NCBI GenBank assembly: GCA_037349315.1 | Contig: JBAIAC010000132.1 | Location: 1,302,001-1,366,000, forward strand | Direction of reading: 5' to 3' | From: Chelydra serpentina | Taxonomy: Eukaryota; Chordata; Testudines; Chelydridae | Length of the DNA: 64,000 nt | Shown here: in pieces, positions 42,630-53,190 of the stretch | Numbering within the stretch: the first letter of the stretch is position 1 | How the letters are laid out: each line of letters starts with the position of its first letter | The notes under the pieces: generated by a model | Seen by the model: the letters and a program-made list of their open reading frames with translations, nothing else | Told to the model about the DNA's origin: nothing | The model's database searches: none | Program-made: the position numbers and the translations under genes

Positions 42630-43939
42630 TCACATGTAGTCAAACAGAACGTTTCTCCTCTGGTTTATCTCTATGACATTGTCAAAAACTCCATACACAA
42701 TCATGTTGATGGTAACCGTTAAAGCCTTCCCAAAACGTATTTCTGCTCTCAGGTTCCCGGTTTTAATTAGGGAATAGTGATCAGCGCATTCCTGGTCGGG
42801 AGACAGGTCAAAGGCAAACAAGGTGTACCCCTGTGCAAACTCCTCACGGTCGATTAACAGAGAACGATCTTTCATGTGTTTACCAGCCGTCTGTACCAAA
42901 TTCATGTATTCTCTTACGCAGCGTCCTGCCTCAAAGTCCGGTTGCAGAGGCTTGGTCGGTATCTGTTCACCATCCACATACAAGGCCACAAAATTAATAT
43001 CGTAATGTTTAAAATGAAAGGGATTTTTAGCGTAACTTCCGCTAAAGGCATCGTTATCCACAAACCCTAGGACAAGCATTTTGGGTAACTGTCCCAAGAA
43101 CAGGTTCTCCTGGTTACTGACCCTGCTGCCCGCGGGGATGCTAAACACTTTCATTCCCACACGGTCCACGGGGTATTTAGCATTAGCGGTAAGCAGGGCC
43201 TCTGCATGCCCCCCAGACGGACACTCGGGGTCACCCGTACTTTCTTCACAAAAAGGGACGCTGATACAATGCGCAGTTTAAAGCCTCCGGCCACACTACC
43301 CATTAAACAGAAGGCGTCTTTCCTGCGCGTCAGTTTAATTTTCACGTCCACTCCGTTTAACAAAAGTTTTTCTTGAAAAAACAGGTCGCTGTGTAGATGG
43401 CCCAGCAGCTCTACCGTCCTGCTCTGGGCCGTCAGCTTTGCACGCCTCACAAACCCTAGATTCCCTTCATCCAAATCTGTTTCTTCATGTTGTCCAGCAG
43501 TGTCTTTGTAAAACAGACCGGCGGAAAATTGCGTGGCAAGGGTGTCGTCGCTGTAATTGAGCAACAATTCTATAAAGGCCCTGTAAGGGTAACAGTTGTT
43601 GCTTTGGCTTACAAGGCGGTCTCCCAGCGTAATATCCAGCTGGCTGAAAATAGAGGCCACGGGGTAATTCACCAGGCCCACCTCGGCATCCGCGGCAAGT
43701 TCAGTTCCGTCTCCTTTTACAATCTTGCAGCACAGGTACAGCAGCGTGTTGTTTAAATCCATATAATCTATGCCATTCCCTGCTATAAAAAAGTCAATGG
43801 GGGCAGACTCCGTAACGGCTGATAGAGGCGGCACCTCTATGTAGATGCTTTTCTCGATGCTGGTCTGCGTAGGGGCTATTTGAAACAAGTCTAGTTCGGA
43901 TTTGGTGCACTCTTCAGACCCGCAGTGAACAAAAGCCAT
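42630..43939 (-). pseudogene. Major capsid protein (double jelly-roll, hexon-like), frameshifted
   Basis: The N-terminal 262-codon frame (43939 down to 43151) begins MAFVHCGSEECTKSELDLF. The C-terminal frame (about 43210 down to 42630) supplies the rest, including AGSRVSNQENLFLGQLPK and GVFDNVIEINQRRNVLFDY. The frames change at the G6 run on the minus strand (43209-43214), where one base appears to be missing. The total span of about 436 codons fits the Polinton major capsid protein, which forms the pseudo-hexagonal capsomers. It lies between the basic virion protein and the protease, as is usual. Homopolymer position makes a base-calling error possible. Confidence 0.88.
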
Positions 43940-43946
43940 GTTGATT

Positions 43947-44420
43947 TTAAAATATATCTCTTTTACCCTGCGGAGCGCGTCTCCTCTTTCGCCCCGGCTT
44001 CCTCTTGGACTTTCGCTTATGGCCGGCCCTGCGTGTCAAACCCCTTCTTTTAAAGGGTTTCGGGGGACCTGTGCGTCGCGGGTATGACGTATTTCTCTTT
44101 CTCTTCCTCCTTTTAATGTACATTAGCCCCGATCCTTCCTGCGCAGTTGGATTCCCCACCTTCTCCAGAACAGCACGGGAGACATGACCTACCACATCTT
44201 TAGCTATGTTTTGAGCGGCGGTTTTTACGTGGGGTTTAATAATCTCTAGCCCCCTCCTCAAAAGCGGTACGGCTTTTCGAAAGAGGCTACGAAATATTCC
44301 ACCCACACCAGCCCCGTACATCACGGGGGCCCCATGATATCCAGGAAGGGCGTATCCAGCCTGGGCTTTGTAATAGTTCCTGTAGATGGTGGGGTCGCCA
44401 TAATTTTTTACGATCGCCAT
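43947..44420 (-). CDS. pVI/core-like basic virion protein
   Basis: 157 residues from ATG 44420. The N-terminus has Tyr/Gly-rich sequence (YYKAQAGYALPGYHGAPV), then a Gly-rich stretch and an amphipathic helical region (FRSLFRKAVPLLRRGLEII), as in minor capsid pVI-like proteins of Polintons. The C-terminal 60 residues are extremely basic (IKRRKRKRN, HKRKSKRKPGRKRRR), suited to DNA binding. It starts 17 bases after the penton stop. The fusion-like layout may combine pVI and core functions, which is inference. Confidence 0.78.
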   Translation of the reverse strand: MAIVKNYGDPTIYRNYYKAQAGYALPGYHGAPVMYGAGVGGIFRSLFRKAVPLLRRGLEIIKPHVKTAAQNIAKDVVGHVSRAVLEKVGNPTAQEGSGLMYIKRRKRKRNTSYPRRTGPPKPFKRRGLTRRAGHKRKSKRKPGRKRRRAPQGKRDIF

Positions 44421-44436
44421 AATAGTGTTTTGCTTT

Positions 44437-45168
44437 TTAGAAACCTCGCTCTCTCCGCGGCTGCAGATGCAGCTTGATGATCACCTTGCCGAAGCGAAAT
44501 GAGACGTGTCTGTTCTGATCTGTCTTTATTTCAATGGTAATGGTGTCGATGTGGTGTTTACTGACAGGGACGTAATGAGGTTTATCGTAGGTGATGGTGA
44601 CAAACTCGTTGTTCTTTCCTCGGACGGGGACACAGCGTAACAGGGGAACAGAAAAGTCCCCCACAAACTGGTGTTCTACGATATCCGTGTAGAGATACAA
44701 GGAATTAAAACCCCCTGTAATGTCTGCCGAGAAGGGAAATTTTTGGATGCTGCGCTTGGGGCCCAAGCCCAGAATGTTAGCTAGCTCCCCGCTGGTAAAA
44801 AACATATAAGTAAAATCGGCAGTTTTAAGTCTAACTTTTCTACCCACAGGGTCGTAGTTCATAATCACCTCAGGCGGTCCGGGATGATGAGCCACCGTGC
44901 TGTTCATATGATCCAGTAATTCGGGTATGGTCGAGTAATAACCTCGTCGTAGGATAAAATTCCACGTCATATCTCCAAAGGTGATTTCAAAAGGGGTGTC
45001 TTCGTTGATAGTATTCCAGCTGTGCGGGTATTGTATTTCCACTAACCCCACCTCCCAGGCACCCGGGAGATCCAAGGGCTTAATTAGCCGTATTGTAAAG
45101 TTCGAGATGGTGTTTTGGGGAAAGACTGTAGAGCTGGCATTGCTGGGCAAAGTAATGTAAAACCCACC
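44437..45168 (-). CDS. Penton-like minor capsid protein (single jelly-roll), start codon lost
   Basis: The frame is open with the family-like N-terminus GGFYITLPSNASS at 45168-45130, then 230 further residues rich in beta-strand patterns (GAWEVGLVEIQYPHSWNTI, YVPVSKHHIDTITIEI). There is no in-frame ATG: the only close ATG (45170) is out of frame by one base, and upstream lies a poly-A and GA run. A one-base loss just after the original ATG is the simplest explanation. The protein would form the vertex capsomers. It sits between integrase and the basic virion gene. Confidence 0.82.
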   Translation of the reverse strand, partial: GGFYITLPSNASSTVFPQNTISNFTIRLIKPLDLPGAWEVGLVEIQYPHSWNTINEDTPFEITFGDMTWNFILRRGYYSTIPELLDHMNSTVAHHPGPPEVIMNYDPVGRKVRLKTADFTYMFFTSGELANILGLGPKRSIQKFPFSADITGGFNSLYLYTDIVEHQFVGDFSVPLLRCVPVRGKNNEFVTITYDKPHYVPVSKHHIDTITIEIKTDQNRHVSFRFGKVIIKLHLQPRRERGF

Positions 45169-45288
45169 ATCGCTCTTTTTTTTTTCTCTCTCTCTCTGTC
45201 TTTGCGGGAGGAATCTTTTTTGTTTGTTTGTTTGTTTGTTCGTGTCTAAATGTCACAGAGTTGAGAAGCTTCCACCCAGCTGTTAAAC
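45169..45288. repeat. Simple-sequence gap between penton and integrase genes
   Basis: T10, (CT)n and (TTTG)n tracts fill most of the gap. Such tracts can slip, which may relate to the damaged penton start. Confidence 0.7.
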
Positions 45289-46350
45289 TTATCGGGCCAC
45301 CCCAACCATTTCACCAGTAGCTGCTTTTTTCTCCCTTTTCCTTTCTCCGTTAGAACTTTTTTCAATCCTGTAAATCCTGTCTTGTTTGGGGGTTACTTTT
45401 TGTAATTCTTCAGGGTAAAAAGATCCAGTAACTGCCTCACCCTCGTAATCTTTTAATCGGTATACAGGTCTCTGACCCCTGGTTAAGGCTTCATCCACTA
45501 TGAATATCTCATCGGTAAACGTCTGTTCATAACCCTTTTCAAAAGCGCCTTTGGTTTTAGATAGTCTCACGTGGTCACCTTTTCTAAAAGGGGCAACAAC
45601 CGGTTTTAGTTTACAACCATCTCCGTAAACCGTTTTCCAGACCTTCAGAGCGTTTGAAGGGTTAACATCAGCGGGTCTGGTACGTATAGTTCTGTGAAAG
45701 CTCTGGTTGTAACTCTTTATAAAGTCAGGTAACACGTCAATGTAGCGAAAGGTGTTATGGGCTGTAAAATATCTCCACATCCTAGTTTTTAAAGTTCTGT
45801 TAAATCGCTCCACAACCCCTGCTTTGACTTCATTATTAATAACAAAATGGTAAATTCCATGCCGTTTTAACAATCTGCTTAAAGGTTTGTTTAAAAATTC
45901 TTTGCCCCGATCGGTTTGTAATTTTTGAGGCACGCGGCCGTCGCTGAAAATAGCTTTAAAGGCTTTGGTTACCTCACCACTCGTCTTGTCTTTTAGGCCT
46001 AAGGCCCAGGCATATTTGGATAGAATGTCTATCACTGTTAAGATGTACTTAAAACCGCTGTTGTGTTTGGAGAACTGGTGCAGATCCACCAAATCTGCCT
46101 GCCATTGCGCATCCACATCTGAAACAATGGTCTTGTTTCTTTTAAAACGTATTCGAGCCGGTTTGTGTAAAGTATAAGCATCCTGGTCTGAAAGCCAAGC
46201 TGTTACCTGTCTTCTATTTAAAGTTTTACTATGCTTTTTGGCCATTTTAAAAAGAGGGTTCACCCCGCCGAAGCTCCCAACTTCCCCGGGGGTGTAATAT
46301 ATTTTCTTTAACAGAGCCGTCTGTGGAGACATGACTTTTACTGGTACCAT
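45289..46350 (-). CDS. Retroviral-type (rve, DDE) integrase
   Basis: A complete 353-residue protein from ATG 46350 (a second in-frame ATG follows at codon 7). The catalytic triad is Asp86 (WQADLVDL), Asp147 (LQTDRGKEF) and Glu181 (GVVERFNRTLK). The C-terminal part (about residues 250-320) has an SH3/chromo-like DNA-binding pattern (FRKGDHVRLSKTKGAFEKGY, GSFYPEELQKV). The enzyme inserts the linear element into host DNA using the TIR ends. The gene follows the right-end TIR gene on the same strand. No lesion is seen. Confidence 0.94.
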   Translation of the reverse strand: MVPVKVMSPQTALLKKIYYTPGEVGSFGGVNPLFKMAKKHSKTLNRRQVTAWLSDQDAYTLHKPARIRFKRNKTIVSDVDAQWQADLVDLHQFSKHNSGFKYILTVIDILSKYAWALGLKDKTSGEVTKAFKAIFSDGRVPQKLQTDRGKEFLNKPLSRLLKRHGIYHFVINNEVKAGVVERFNRTLKTRMWRYFTAHNTFRYIDVLPDFIKSYNQSFHRTIRTRPADVNPSNALKVWKTVYGDGCKLKPVVAPFRKGDHVRLSKTKGAFEKGYEQTFTDEIFIVDEALTRGQRPVYRLKDYEGEAVTGSFYPEELQKVTPKQDRIYRIEKSSNGERKREKKAATGEMVGVAR

Positions 46351-46406
46351 CTTTTACTACCACGAGTATGAAAGGGAACACATTCATATTCCACATTTAA
46401 ATACGT

Positions 46407-46412
46407 TTTATT
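46407..46412 (-). terminator. Polyadenylation signal of the right-end TIR gene
   Basis: AATAAA on the minus strand, about 85 nt after the stop at 46496 and before the integrase start. It supports a separate short transcript for the TIR gene. The first copy has the same signal at 324-329. Confidence 0.6.
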
Positions 46413-46495
46413 AATCGCCTGGTTTAACATGACCTTTTACAGCCGCCTGTAAAAATGGACGCCACGACCCCTACCATAAGGGAGTCTGAGCTGCT

Positions 46496-47058
46496 TCATT
46501 CTTCCATTTTGTCCTTTTTGTCTTGAGATCTGTGTCTCATAGATGAGCAAAAACAGCTGACGCACGATATATTTACCCCCACAGGGCTACCGATGTGTAA
46601 GTTCTCAAAGGACTCTAGAAAGGCCTCGTCGAGCTGCCAAGAGATTTTCAGAAAAAAAAACAGTGTAAGCACCCCACTGATTTTTTTAATTTACACAAGC
46701 CCTGGTTCCTAGCCCCATTACCCTCCCCTCCTTGACCGCCCCTTCTTAATCATTCATTTACCTGAGCAACGTCTTTTCCGTTCACCTTGTCCGCCGGTGA
46801 CTCCCCCAAGCCGCGATCGCCTTCCACCTCTAAGGGGGTGGACAACGAGAGACCGTCATGCTCATCGGGGTGTCTCACGAGCAGTTGGGTTTCGGGTTCC
46901 GGCGTATCCATCAACGGCTGGGCCAAAGGGCTTCCCTCGGCCGCTCCCTCCTCCTCCTCGGAACTGTCGCTGATGTAGCGCTTTCTCCGTGGCTGGTTGA
47001 AAGCCCTCGGGGCTAAAACAAAGTCCGAAGTTCTCACAGGGGTGGTGAAGGAGTTCAT
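46496..47058 (-). CDS. Spliced TIR gene, right-end version
   Basis: Exon 1 is 46762-47058 and exon 2 is 46496-46633, intron 46634-46761, with the same donor and acceptor as at the left end. The product is predicted at 144 residues. Residues 1-106 are specified by TIR sequence and nearly identical to the left-end protein. The last 38 are unique to this end (SCVSCFCSS, then a basic RHRSQDKKDK). It is followed by an AATAAA at 46407. No family is recognised. Confidence 0.72.
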
Positions 47059-47611
47059 GTTTCCTCTCAGCAGCCTTTCCACGCATCCTTGGTAAGAGAT
47101 GGCCGCCTCTGTCCGGCGCTGGGACTTATGGGGTGATGGTGCTGTGCTCTGATTGGCAGAGGGTGGTGGGGGAAGTTCTTAGAGGGGTCACACGACCCAC
47201 TTCCGGACGGATCACCCCGCCCCCCTCCCCCCGGAAGTCAAAATCTCCTCTCGGGGCGGACCTACCGGGTCAAAACCCCCTCCTGATTGGTAGAGGGTGG
47301 TGGGAGGAGTTCTTAGAGGGGTCACATGACACACCTTGCTTCCGGTCAGGTGACCGCCTTGACCCCGGAAGTCACCCTCATTGGTCAAAATCTCCTCTCG
47401 GGGCGGTCCTATCGGGGCAAAACCCCTCCTGATTGGTAGAGGGCGGTGGGGGAAGTTCTTAGAGGGGTCACATGACACACATTGCTTCCGGTCAGGTGAC
47501 CGCCTTGACCCCGGAAGTAATACCCCTAGGGCGGGACTTCCGGTGACAGGTGAGGAGGGGCTTAAGGGGTCAAGGGGCGGGGTTAGAGTTTGATTGACGG
47601 TAGGGCCCTTA
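46613..47611. repeat. Right terminal inverted repeat
   Basis: 999 bp, inverted match to 30600-31871 with three fewer promoter units. It is also a direct match to 530-1671. The outer end AGGGCCCTACCGTCAATC is absent from the left end. Confidence 0.92.
47149..47520. promoter_or_regulatory. Promoter-like units, right TIR
   Basis: Two 146-bp units and one degenerate unit with the same CCAAT, E-box and ETS motifs as the other ends, upstream of the leftward TIR gene. Confidence 0.58.
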
Positions 47612-47682
47612 TACTATCTGTCTATCTAATCGTCTATCTATCTAATTATCTTTCTAATTATCTATCTATCTAATAACCTACC
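47612..47682. repeat. (TATC)n microsatellite at the Polinton flank
   Basis: Same flank as 3492-3545. It runs directly into the truncated MITE at 47683. Confidence 0.8.
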
Positions 47683-47880
47683 TTTCTGTGGCCAAGAGCA
47701 CATTCATCCGTTCATCAGAGTGTGGTGGCAGCGACACTTCTCGGCGGCATTTCGGTGGCGACGCTTCTCCAGCGGATGCTCCTCTCCTCTTCCTTCCTTG
47801 GTGCAGGCCCTGACGGCGGGCGCACATAAATGCCCTGGTGGGCACCATGACACCCACGGGCACCACGTTGGGGACCACTG
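47683..47880. mobile_element. hAT-type MITE, left end deleted
   Basis: Matches 7441-7639 but lacks the left terminal repeat. The right terminal repeat GTTGGGGACCACTG is intact at 47867-47880. It marks the breakpoint of a deletion. Confidence 0.82.
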
Positions 47881-49821
47881 CTCTAGGGACTCCGAGTGGG
47901 TCAGCATCACAAGCTCTACTGAGTCACCAATTCTCCTAATTTCAACAATCTGCTCACTATTTCAAGCCATCGCTAGTATTTCCAGCCATAACAACAATAT
48001 ATCGGGGCACCTAAAGCCGAGATCACTGTTCATTCACTCTCCTCCATAAATGTCTCTTCCTTCCTTTCAACCTGATTCATATACTACAAGAATGCAGGTC
48101 TCTGAGTTTCACTCACAAAGGCTTAAGATTATTCCTAGTTATGTGATGTTTGGGTTTCAAATGGCAGCAGCTGAACATACAAAATAGCTGGCCACAGTAA
48201 GGTAAAGTCCTTGGGTACATGCAAGTTCTATGGCAACAGGGGCTGGGAAAGCCAATGGAAGAGAGAGAGAGATCGCACCAGAGACAGGGGAGGAGTAAAA
48301 GTGCCAAGAGGGGAAGCAGCTGGAGAGAAGCTTTGAGTGCAGAGTGCAAACATGACAGCTGAGTGTCGTAAGTACCCAGATCGCATAATGTGAGCTGGTC
48401 CCCTGGTCAAACAGTCAAGACTCTGATTCTTATCATCTGAGTTCAAAACTCGGTAGAACCTCCTGTATCTGTGCTGGCTTCTGGAAAAGCTCTGGAGCGC
48501 AATGTGCTAAGCTTCCCCTTTCTTGCTTGTTTCACTTCCCCTTTGTTTTCCATCACTCATTCCAAACAGCCCCTCCACACACACACAGAGTCACAACCCT
48601 CTCTGTGTCCCACACACACTCCATTGGCGACAGCCTCTCTGTGACTCCCCCAGATGGGGCTTGTCCCTGCATCACCCCAGCAGGGAAGGAGAGAGTCTGA
48701 AGGAGGACAAGAGACAGGTGGGGCTAGCCAGGAATGGAAGAGACACTTCCTCCTCCTCCTCTTAACAGACACCTTAATCTCTCCCTTGAGAAGTTCCAGC
48801 CCTAGGTGGTTCAAACCAGTCACCTGCCCATTACCAGCTGGTGGCAGGACCCAGCTTTAGCACTGAAGGATGCCCCTGTTCCTGCTTTCCTGAGAGACTT
48901 CACTCAACTCCCTCCCCCACCCCCAGATCCATCCTTGAGACAAGGAGGCCAGCACGTCAATGTGTGCTCCAGGGGGCAAGGGGTTAGTGCACAGTACTTC
49001 TAGAGCAGTGCTGAGGGGAGGGATGCTGAGGTGGGGAGTTTAAGCTTTACCTGAAGCACTGTCTGTTTTCTTTAATCAAATGGCAACTGCCATTCATCCC
49101 ACCCTGTGGAAAATACAATCCCAGCTCAGGAGACACTGAGAAAGGGAGACATCAAGGTCAGTCCCCTTCACTTGTTACTTTGTCTCAACCTATTTGCCAT
49201 TGTGGGGTGCATATGCAGCTCTCTGTGTGTTATGTGGGCTACATCCACACAATATCTACACTAATTGTGTGTCTCTGAGGATGTCACATGGGCCACACGT
49301 CTGCTGATTGGGCCCCAGGCTGAAAATCACAGAGCGCAGGGCAGAATCTACAGCTCTGTGATACTCTGCTGTCCACCAACCCTCTGTGTCGCGATGGCTC
49401 AAGCAGGTTTGGGGGGTGGCGGGCGGCTGCCTCCCGGCTCCAGGCTCAGCTGCTGAGCAGGGAGCTGAGAGGCAGCCACGGTGAGCCCTCCCCCGCCCCC
49501 CGGCTACCCGCTGAGGTCCCACGGCCGTCGGTCAGGGGGGGCTGAGCTCCCATGGGCAGGAGGGGGCTAGCTGAGGGGGGCGCGTTAGCTCGGGGGGCGC
49601 AGGGCTGGTGTAAGGAAGTTTCACCTAGGGCACGAGACTTCCTTGCACCGGCCCTGCCCGGACACCACCTCCATCTACTCCTGGGGATTCTGCGCCACTG
49701 CACACAAGCAGAATTCATGTCTGGCACCCACTTTTTTCCACCCATTAAATACATTCTGGCCAAGAAGTGCTGCAGTTCCACCTTTTACCCGTCAGAAGCT
49801 GCGGCTGAGCCAGAACAGCCC

Positions 49822-50363
49822 TGTGACGGAATGGGACTGTTCTTAAAGTTTGTATGCCTCAGTTTCCCCGAGGCATGTGTTAAGTCTCTAGGTGGTGGGC
49901 TAAAGGTGTGTGATTGCAGAACCCTAGCGGGCCAGTGTGATGACAGAGAGTGGCCGACACCCTGTCTCCTGGCAACTGATGATCTGGGCCCCTCCCCTGC
50001 AAAGGTGGGAGCTGAAGGTGTTGGAACAAAGGGATAAGGTGACCTCCTGGCCCGGGAAGGAGACAAAGGAGAGAAGAGGGTCTGGACAGTTTGAGTTTTG
50101 AGCTGGCTGGGCAAGAGGGGGGAAGGGCAGACAGGGTCTGGCCTCCCTGTCCCCCCATTTGGAGCTGTGGGGTGAAATGCAGGGAGCCCCCGATCTGGGG
50201 TCTAAGCTCCTTGCCCCCCCGGAAGGGCCCGACTGAGGGGTCCTGGTTGTATTTACTGTGTTCCTGGCATCTCTAATAAACCTTCTGTTCTACTGGCTGG
50301 CTGAGACTCCCAGTGAATCCGGGGAAAGGGGTGCAGGCGCTGACTCCCCCACACTCCGTGACA
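49822..50363 (+). mobile_element. Solo LTR, second copy of 9581-10122
   Basis: Same TGTGACGG...CCGTGACA ends and AGCCC target duplication. Confidence 0.85.
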
Positions 50364-50413
50364 AGCCCACTCTGGGGCTGGGGCACTAGGCTGGGGCGGG
50401 AGCTGGGCTGATG

Positions 50414-50628
50414 TAATAATAATAATAAATGGAGATATGCCAATCTCCTAGAACTGGAAGGACCTTGAAAAGTCATCGAGTCCAGTCCTCTGCCTTCACT
50501 AGCAGGACCAAGTACTGTCCCTTGACAGATTTTTGCTGTAGATCCCTAAGTGGCCCCCTCAAGGATTGAACTCACAAGCCTGGGTTTAGTAGGCCAATGC
50601 TCAAACCACTGAGCTATCCCTCCCCCCT
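50414..50628 (-). mobile_element. tRNA-derived SINE, second copy of 10173-10387
   Basis: Same box A and box B on the minus strand and the same (AAT)n tail. Confidence 0.82.
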
Positions 50629-51458
50629 CCTTTCATGTACTTTGGACACTTACCTGCATAGCTACCTCTCTCGGGTTAGGGGGGTGGATTTTTCACACCC
50701 AATGTAGTTGAGCTGAGCGGAGCCCTGGCGTAGATAGCGCTAGATGGGTGGAAGAATTTTTCTGTCAACCTGACTACTCCAGTCATGGCAAACACCTCCC
50801 ATCGCCGCAGTGACTGTCTGCTGCAAAGTGCTACAGCAGGTGTGAGTGTAGAGAGCCTAAGGGCACGTGCACAGTACGGGGCTAAAGCGACCAGACTCTT
50901 TCCCCTGGAGCAGCAGCGACACCCGGTGGCCTGTTGGGGTAATGCACAGACTCTATCCCATGGAGCAGCAGCGGCACCCGGTGGCCTGTTGGGGTAATGC
51001 ACAGACTCTATCCCATGGAGCAGCAGTGACACCCAGTGGCCAGTCGGGGAATGGCACAAAGAGTGTTTCCCACACAGGAATAGTGACAAGCTGTGGCCAG
51101 CAGGGGGCTGTGCCAGCTTTTACTAGTGTCGGGGGGCTGTGGTGGAGGAGACAGAAATTGGTGGGAGCTGCACCTACCCCCATGCCTGCTCCTCTCTGTG
51201 GCCCCACCCCCTCCACCTCCTCAGTGAAATGTAAGCCCTGCCTCCTCCCCTAGAAGGCCGCACCCTCTGCCCAGGTCAGAGGCCAGAAGCCAGAGCCGGG
51301 AGGGAGCTGGCTGGTGCCATGGTGCAGGGAGACGCAGCGCTGCCCTGTCTTGTCCTCCTGCTGCTTGGGGCTGTGACTGCCCCTCAGCTCCCGGCTGCCA
51401 CCCTTCTACTGCTCGCAGCCGTGAGAGCTCCCTGGGTGGGGGCCGGGCCAGGCCCCGG

Positions 51459-51862
51459 TGTTAGATAAAAATCAGCTTGTCCTACTCACCCCTCACTGCC
51501 CGGGTAGGGCGGAGTTGGTTTGGAACTCCAAAGCTGTGAGAGACCAAGAAAAGCGATGCACCAACACCAGTAACTTTGATCAAAGGGCTCGTATCCCCCT
51601 TAGGGGCACACGGCAACTTTATTAGTGACAGGCATCAGTATTTATAGTTAGTTTTAAGACACAAGTAGGAAGGGTAATGGGCACGTGTTTGCCTCTGCAT
51701 CATCTTAGGTTGACCTTGTTCAAACTGGTTTCTATAGTTACTCAATTGAAGTAGAGTTGAAAATTTGAACAAAATAAAGGAGTTTGAACAAGGTCAGGAG
51801 GAATTTATGCCAGGAGACCCAGGAGAAATGCACTGCAAGAGCCCCTCTTAGCTAACCTAACA
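51459..51862 (+). mobile_element. Solo LTR, second copy of 11218-11621
   Basis: Same TGTTAG...CTAACA ends and CCGG target duplication. Confidence 0.83.
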
Positions 51863-53128
51863 CCGGTGCCAGCAGGGTCCCCGGGGTATAGAGACCATGG
51901 GCAACTGACTTGTCCTTGAGAGGGCACAAAGGGCTCCCCCAAGCTTACCGGGCACCAGTTACATGCAGAGGCCTTTCCTCAGAGACTCCCACAGGTTAAC
52001 ATAACCAATTCTCTGCACAGACAAGGAAATCATTAACCAGCAACCCGAACGCATTGCTTACCTGAGCCTACAGCAGAGCCACGGTGATGTGAGAGGCATG
52101 CTTGGGAAGAGCAGAGCCCTCCTTTTAAAACTGAAGGGGCCATGGCCCCCTCGTTGCTGTTCCCCCCTAGCATTGCCCCCCCCTTATGGCTAGTCAGGGC
52201 AATGCAGAGTGTGCATCCCGTAGAAATGGAGAAATTCAATCCTATTCACTGCAAGTACCAAATTTCTCCTGGAATCCTCCTCCAAACGCCATTTAGATGC
52301 AATGCTGCGCTTTTGATAGAGATCGTTTAGTGAAAATTCGTTACAATGAACATTTCAGTTCTGCTAGTGCCAACTTTCTCCTGGAATCCTCATCCAAAAG
52401 ACATTGAGAGGCAGTGCTGCGCTTTTGAAGCTAATTGGCTTTTGGAGGAGGATTCGAGAAGAAATTTGGTATTTGCAGTGAACAGGACTGAATTTCTCCA
52501 TTTCAATGGGAAGCACATTCTGCATTGCCCTGACTAGCCAGCAGGCGGGGCAATGGAAGGGGGCACAGCACTGGGGGGGGGCATGTCCCCATCAGTTTTA
52601 AAAGGAGGGCTCTGCTGTTCCCATGGATACCTCTCATGTCATCATGGCTCTGCTGCAGGCCCAGGTAAGCAATGGGTTCGGGTTGCTGGTTAAAGACTTT
52701 CCCCAGCCCCTCCCCACACGTCCGGCCTGCAGGAGGGAAGGGCTGGCCCGAGAGCCGTGTGAACATCATCCTGTCTACACTGCGGTGTTAGCAGGATGTC
52801 CCTGCCTGTGCACACAGCGAGCTGGACGCATCGTTGTCAGGGCAGAGGCTAGTCGGGCGCTGGAGGAGACCACACGCTCAGCCATCTCGGGGAGACCTCG
52901 CGGGAGGACGTGGAACCTGAAACTGGCTCCACAGGAGCCTGGAGACCCGGAGCTTAGAGGATCACAAAGGTGAGGGGGAGTGAGCAGCGCTGAGCACGGC
53001 AGTGCCTGCGGGATGACATGGGAGCCTCACACCCTGACAGTGCAACGTCCTCCCTCTAGCACCCGACAAGTGGGGCACGTTATCACCACTCGTGTTCTGT
53101 GGGGCTGCTTTTCTGCTGTTCTGATGGG

Positions 53129-53131
<3 letters not shown>

Positions 53132-53187
<56 letters not shown>
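53132..53187. repeat. Expanded (TG)n microsatellite
   Basis: About 55 bases of TG repeat against 14 bases at the equivalent position 12892-12905. Confidence 0.92.

Positions 53188-53190
<3 letters not shown>

Larger units (their letters stand above)
30566..47611. mobile_element. Polinton/Maverick (adintovirus-like) element, nearly complete
   Basis: About 17 kb with long TIRs and the set of genes that defines the group: protein-primed polB, rve integrase, A32/FtsK-like ATPase, adenain-like protease, major and minor capsid proteins. Rightward genes occupy the left part and leftward genes the right part, meeting at 41.9-42.07 kb between two opposed AATAAA signals. The right terminus is clean (AGGGCCC...). 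The left terminus lacks the outermost ~25 bases and instead carries part of an extra promoter unit. I see no clear 6-bp target duplication, consistent with rearrangement of the left end. Confidence 0.95.
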
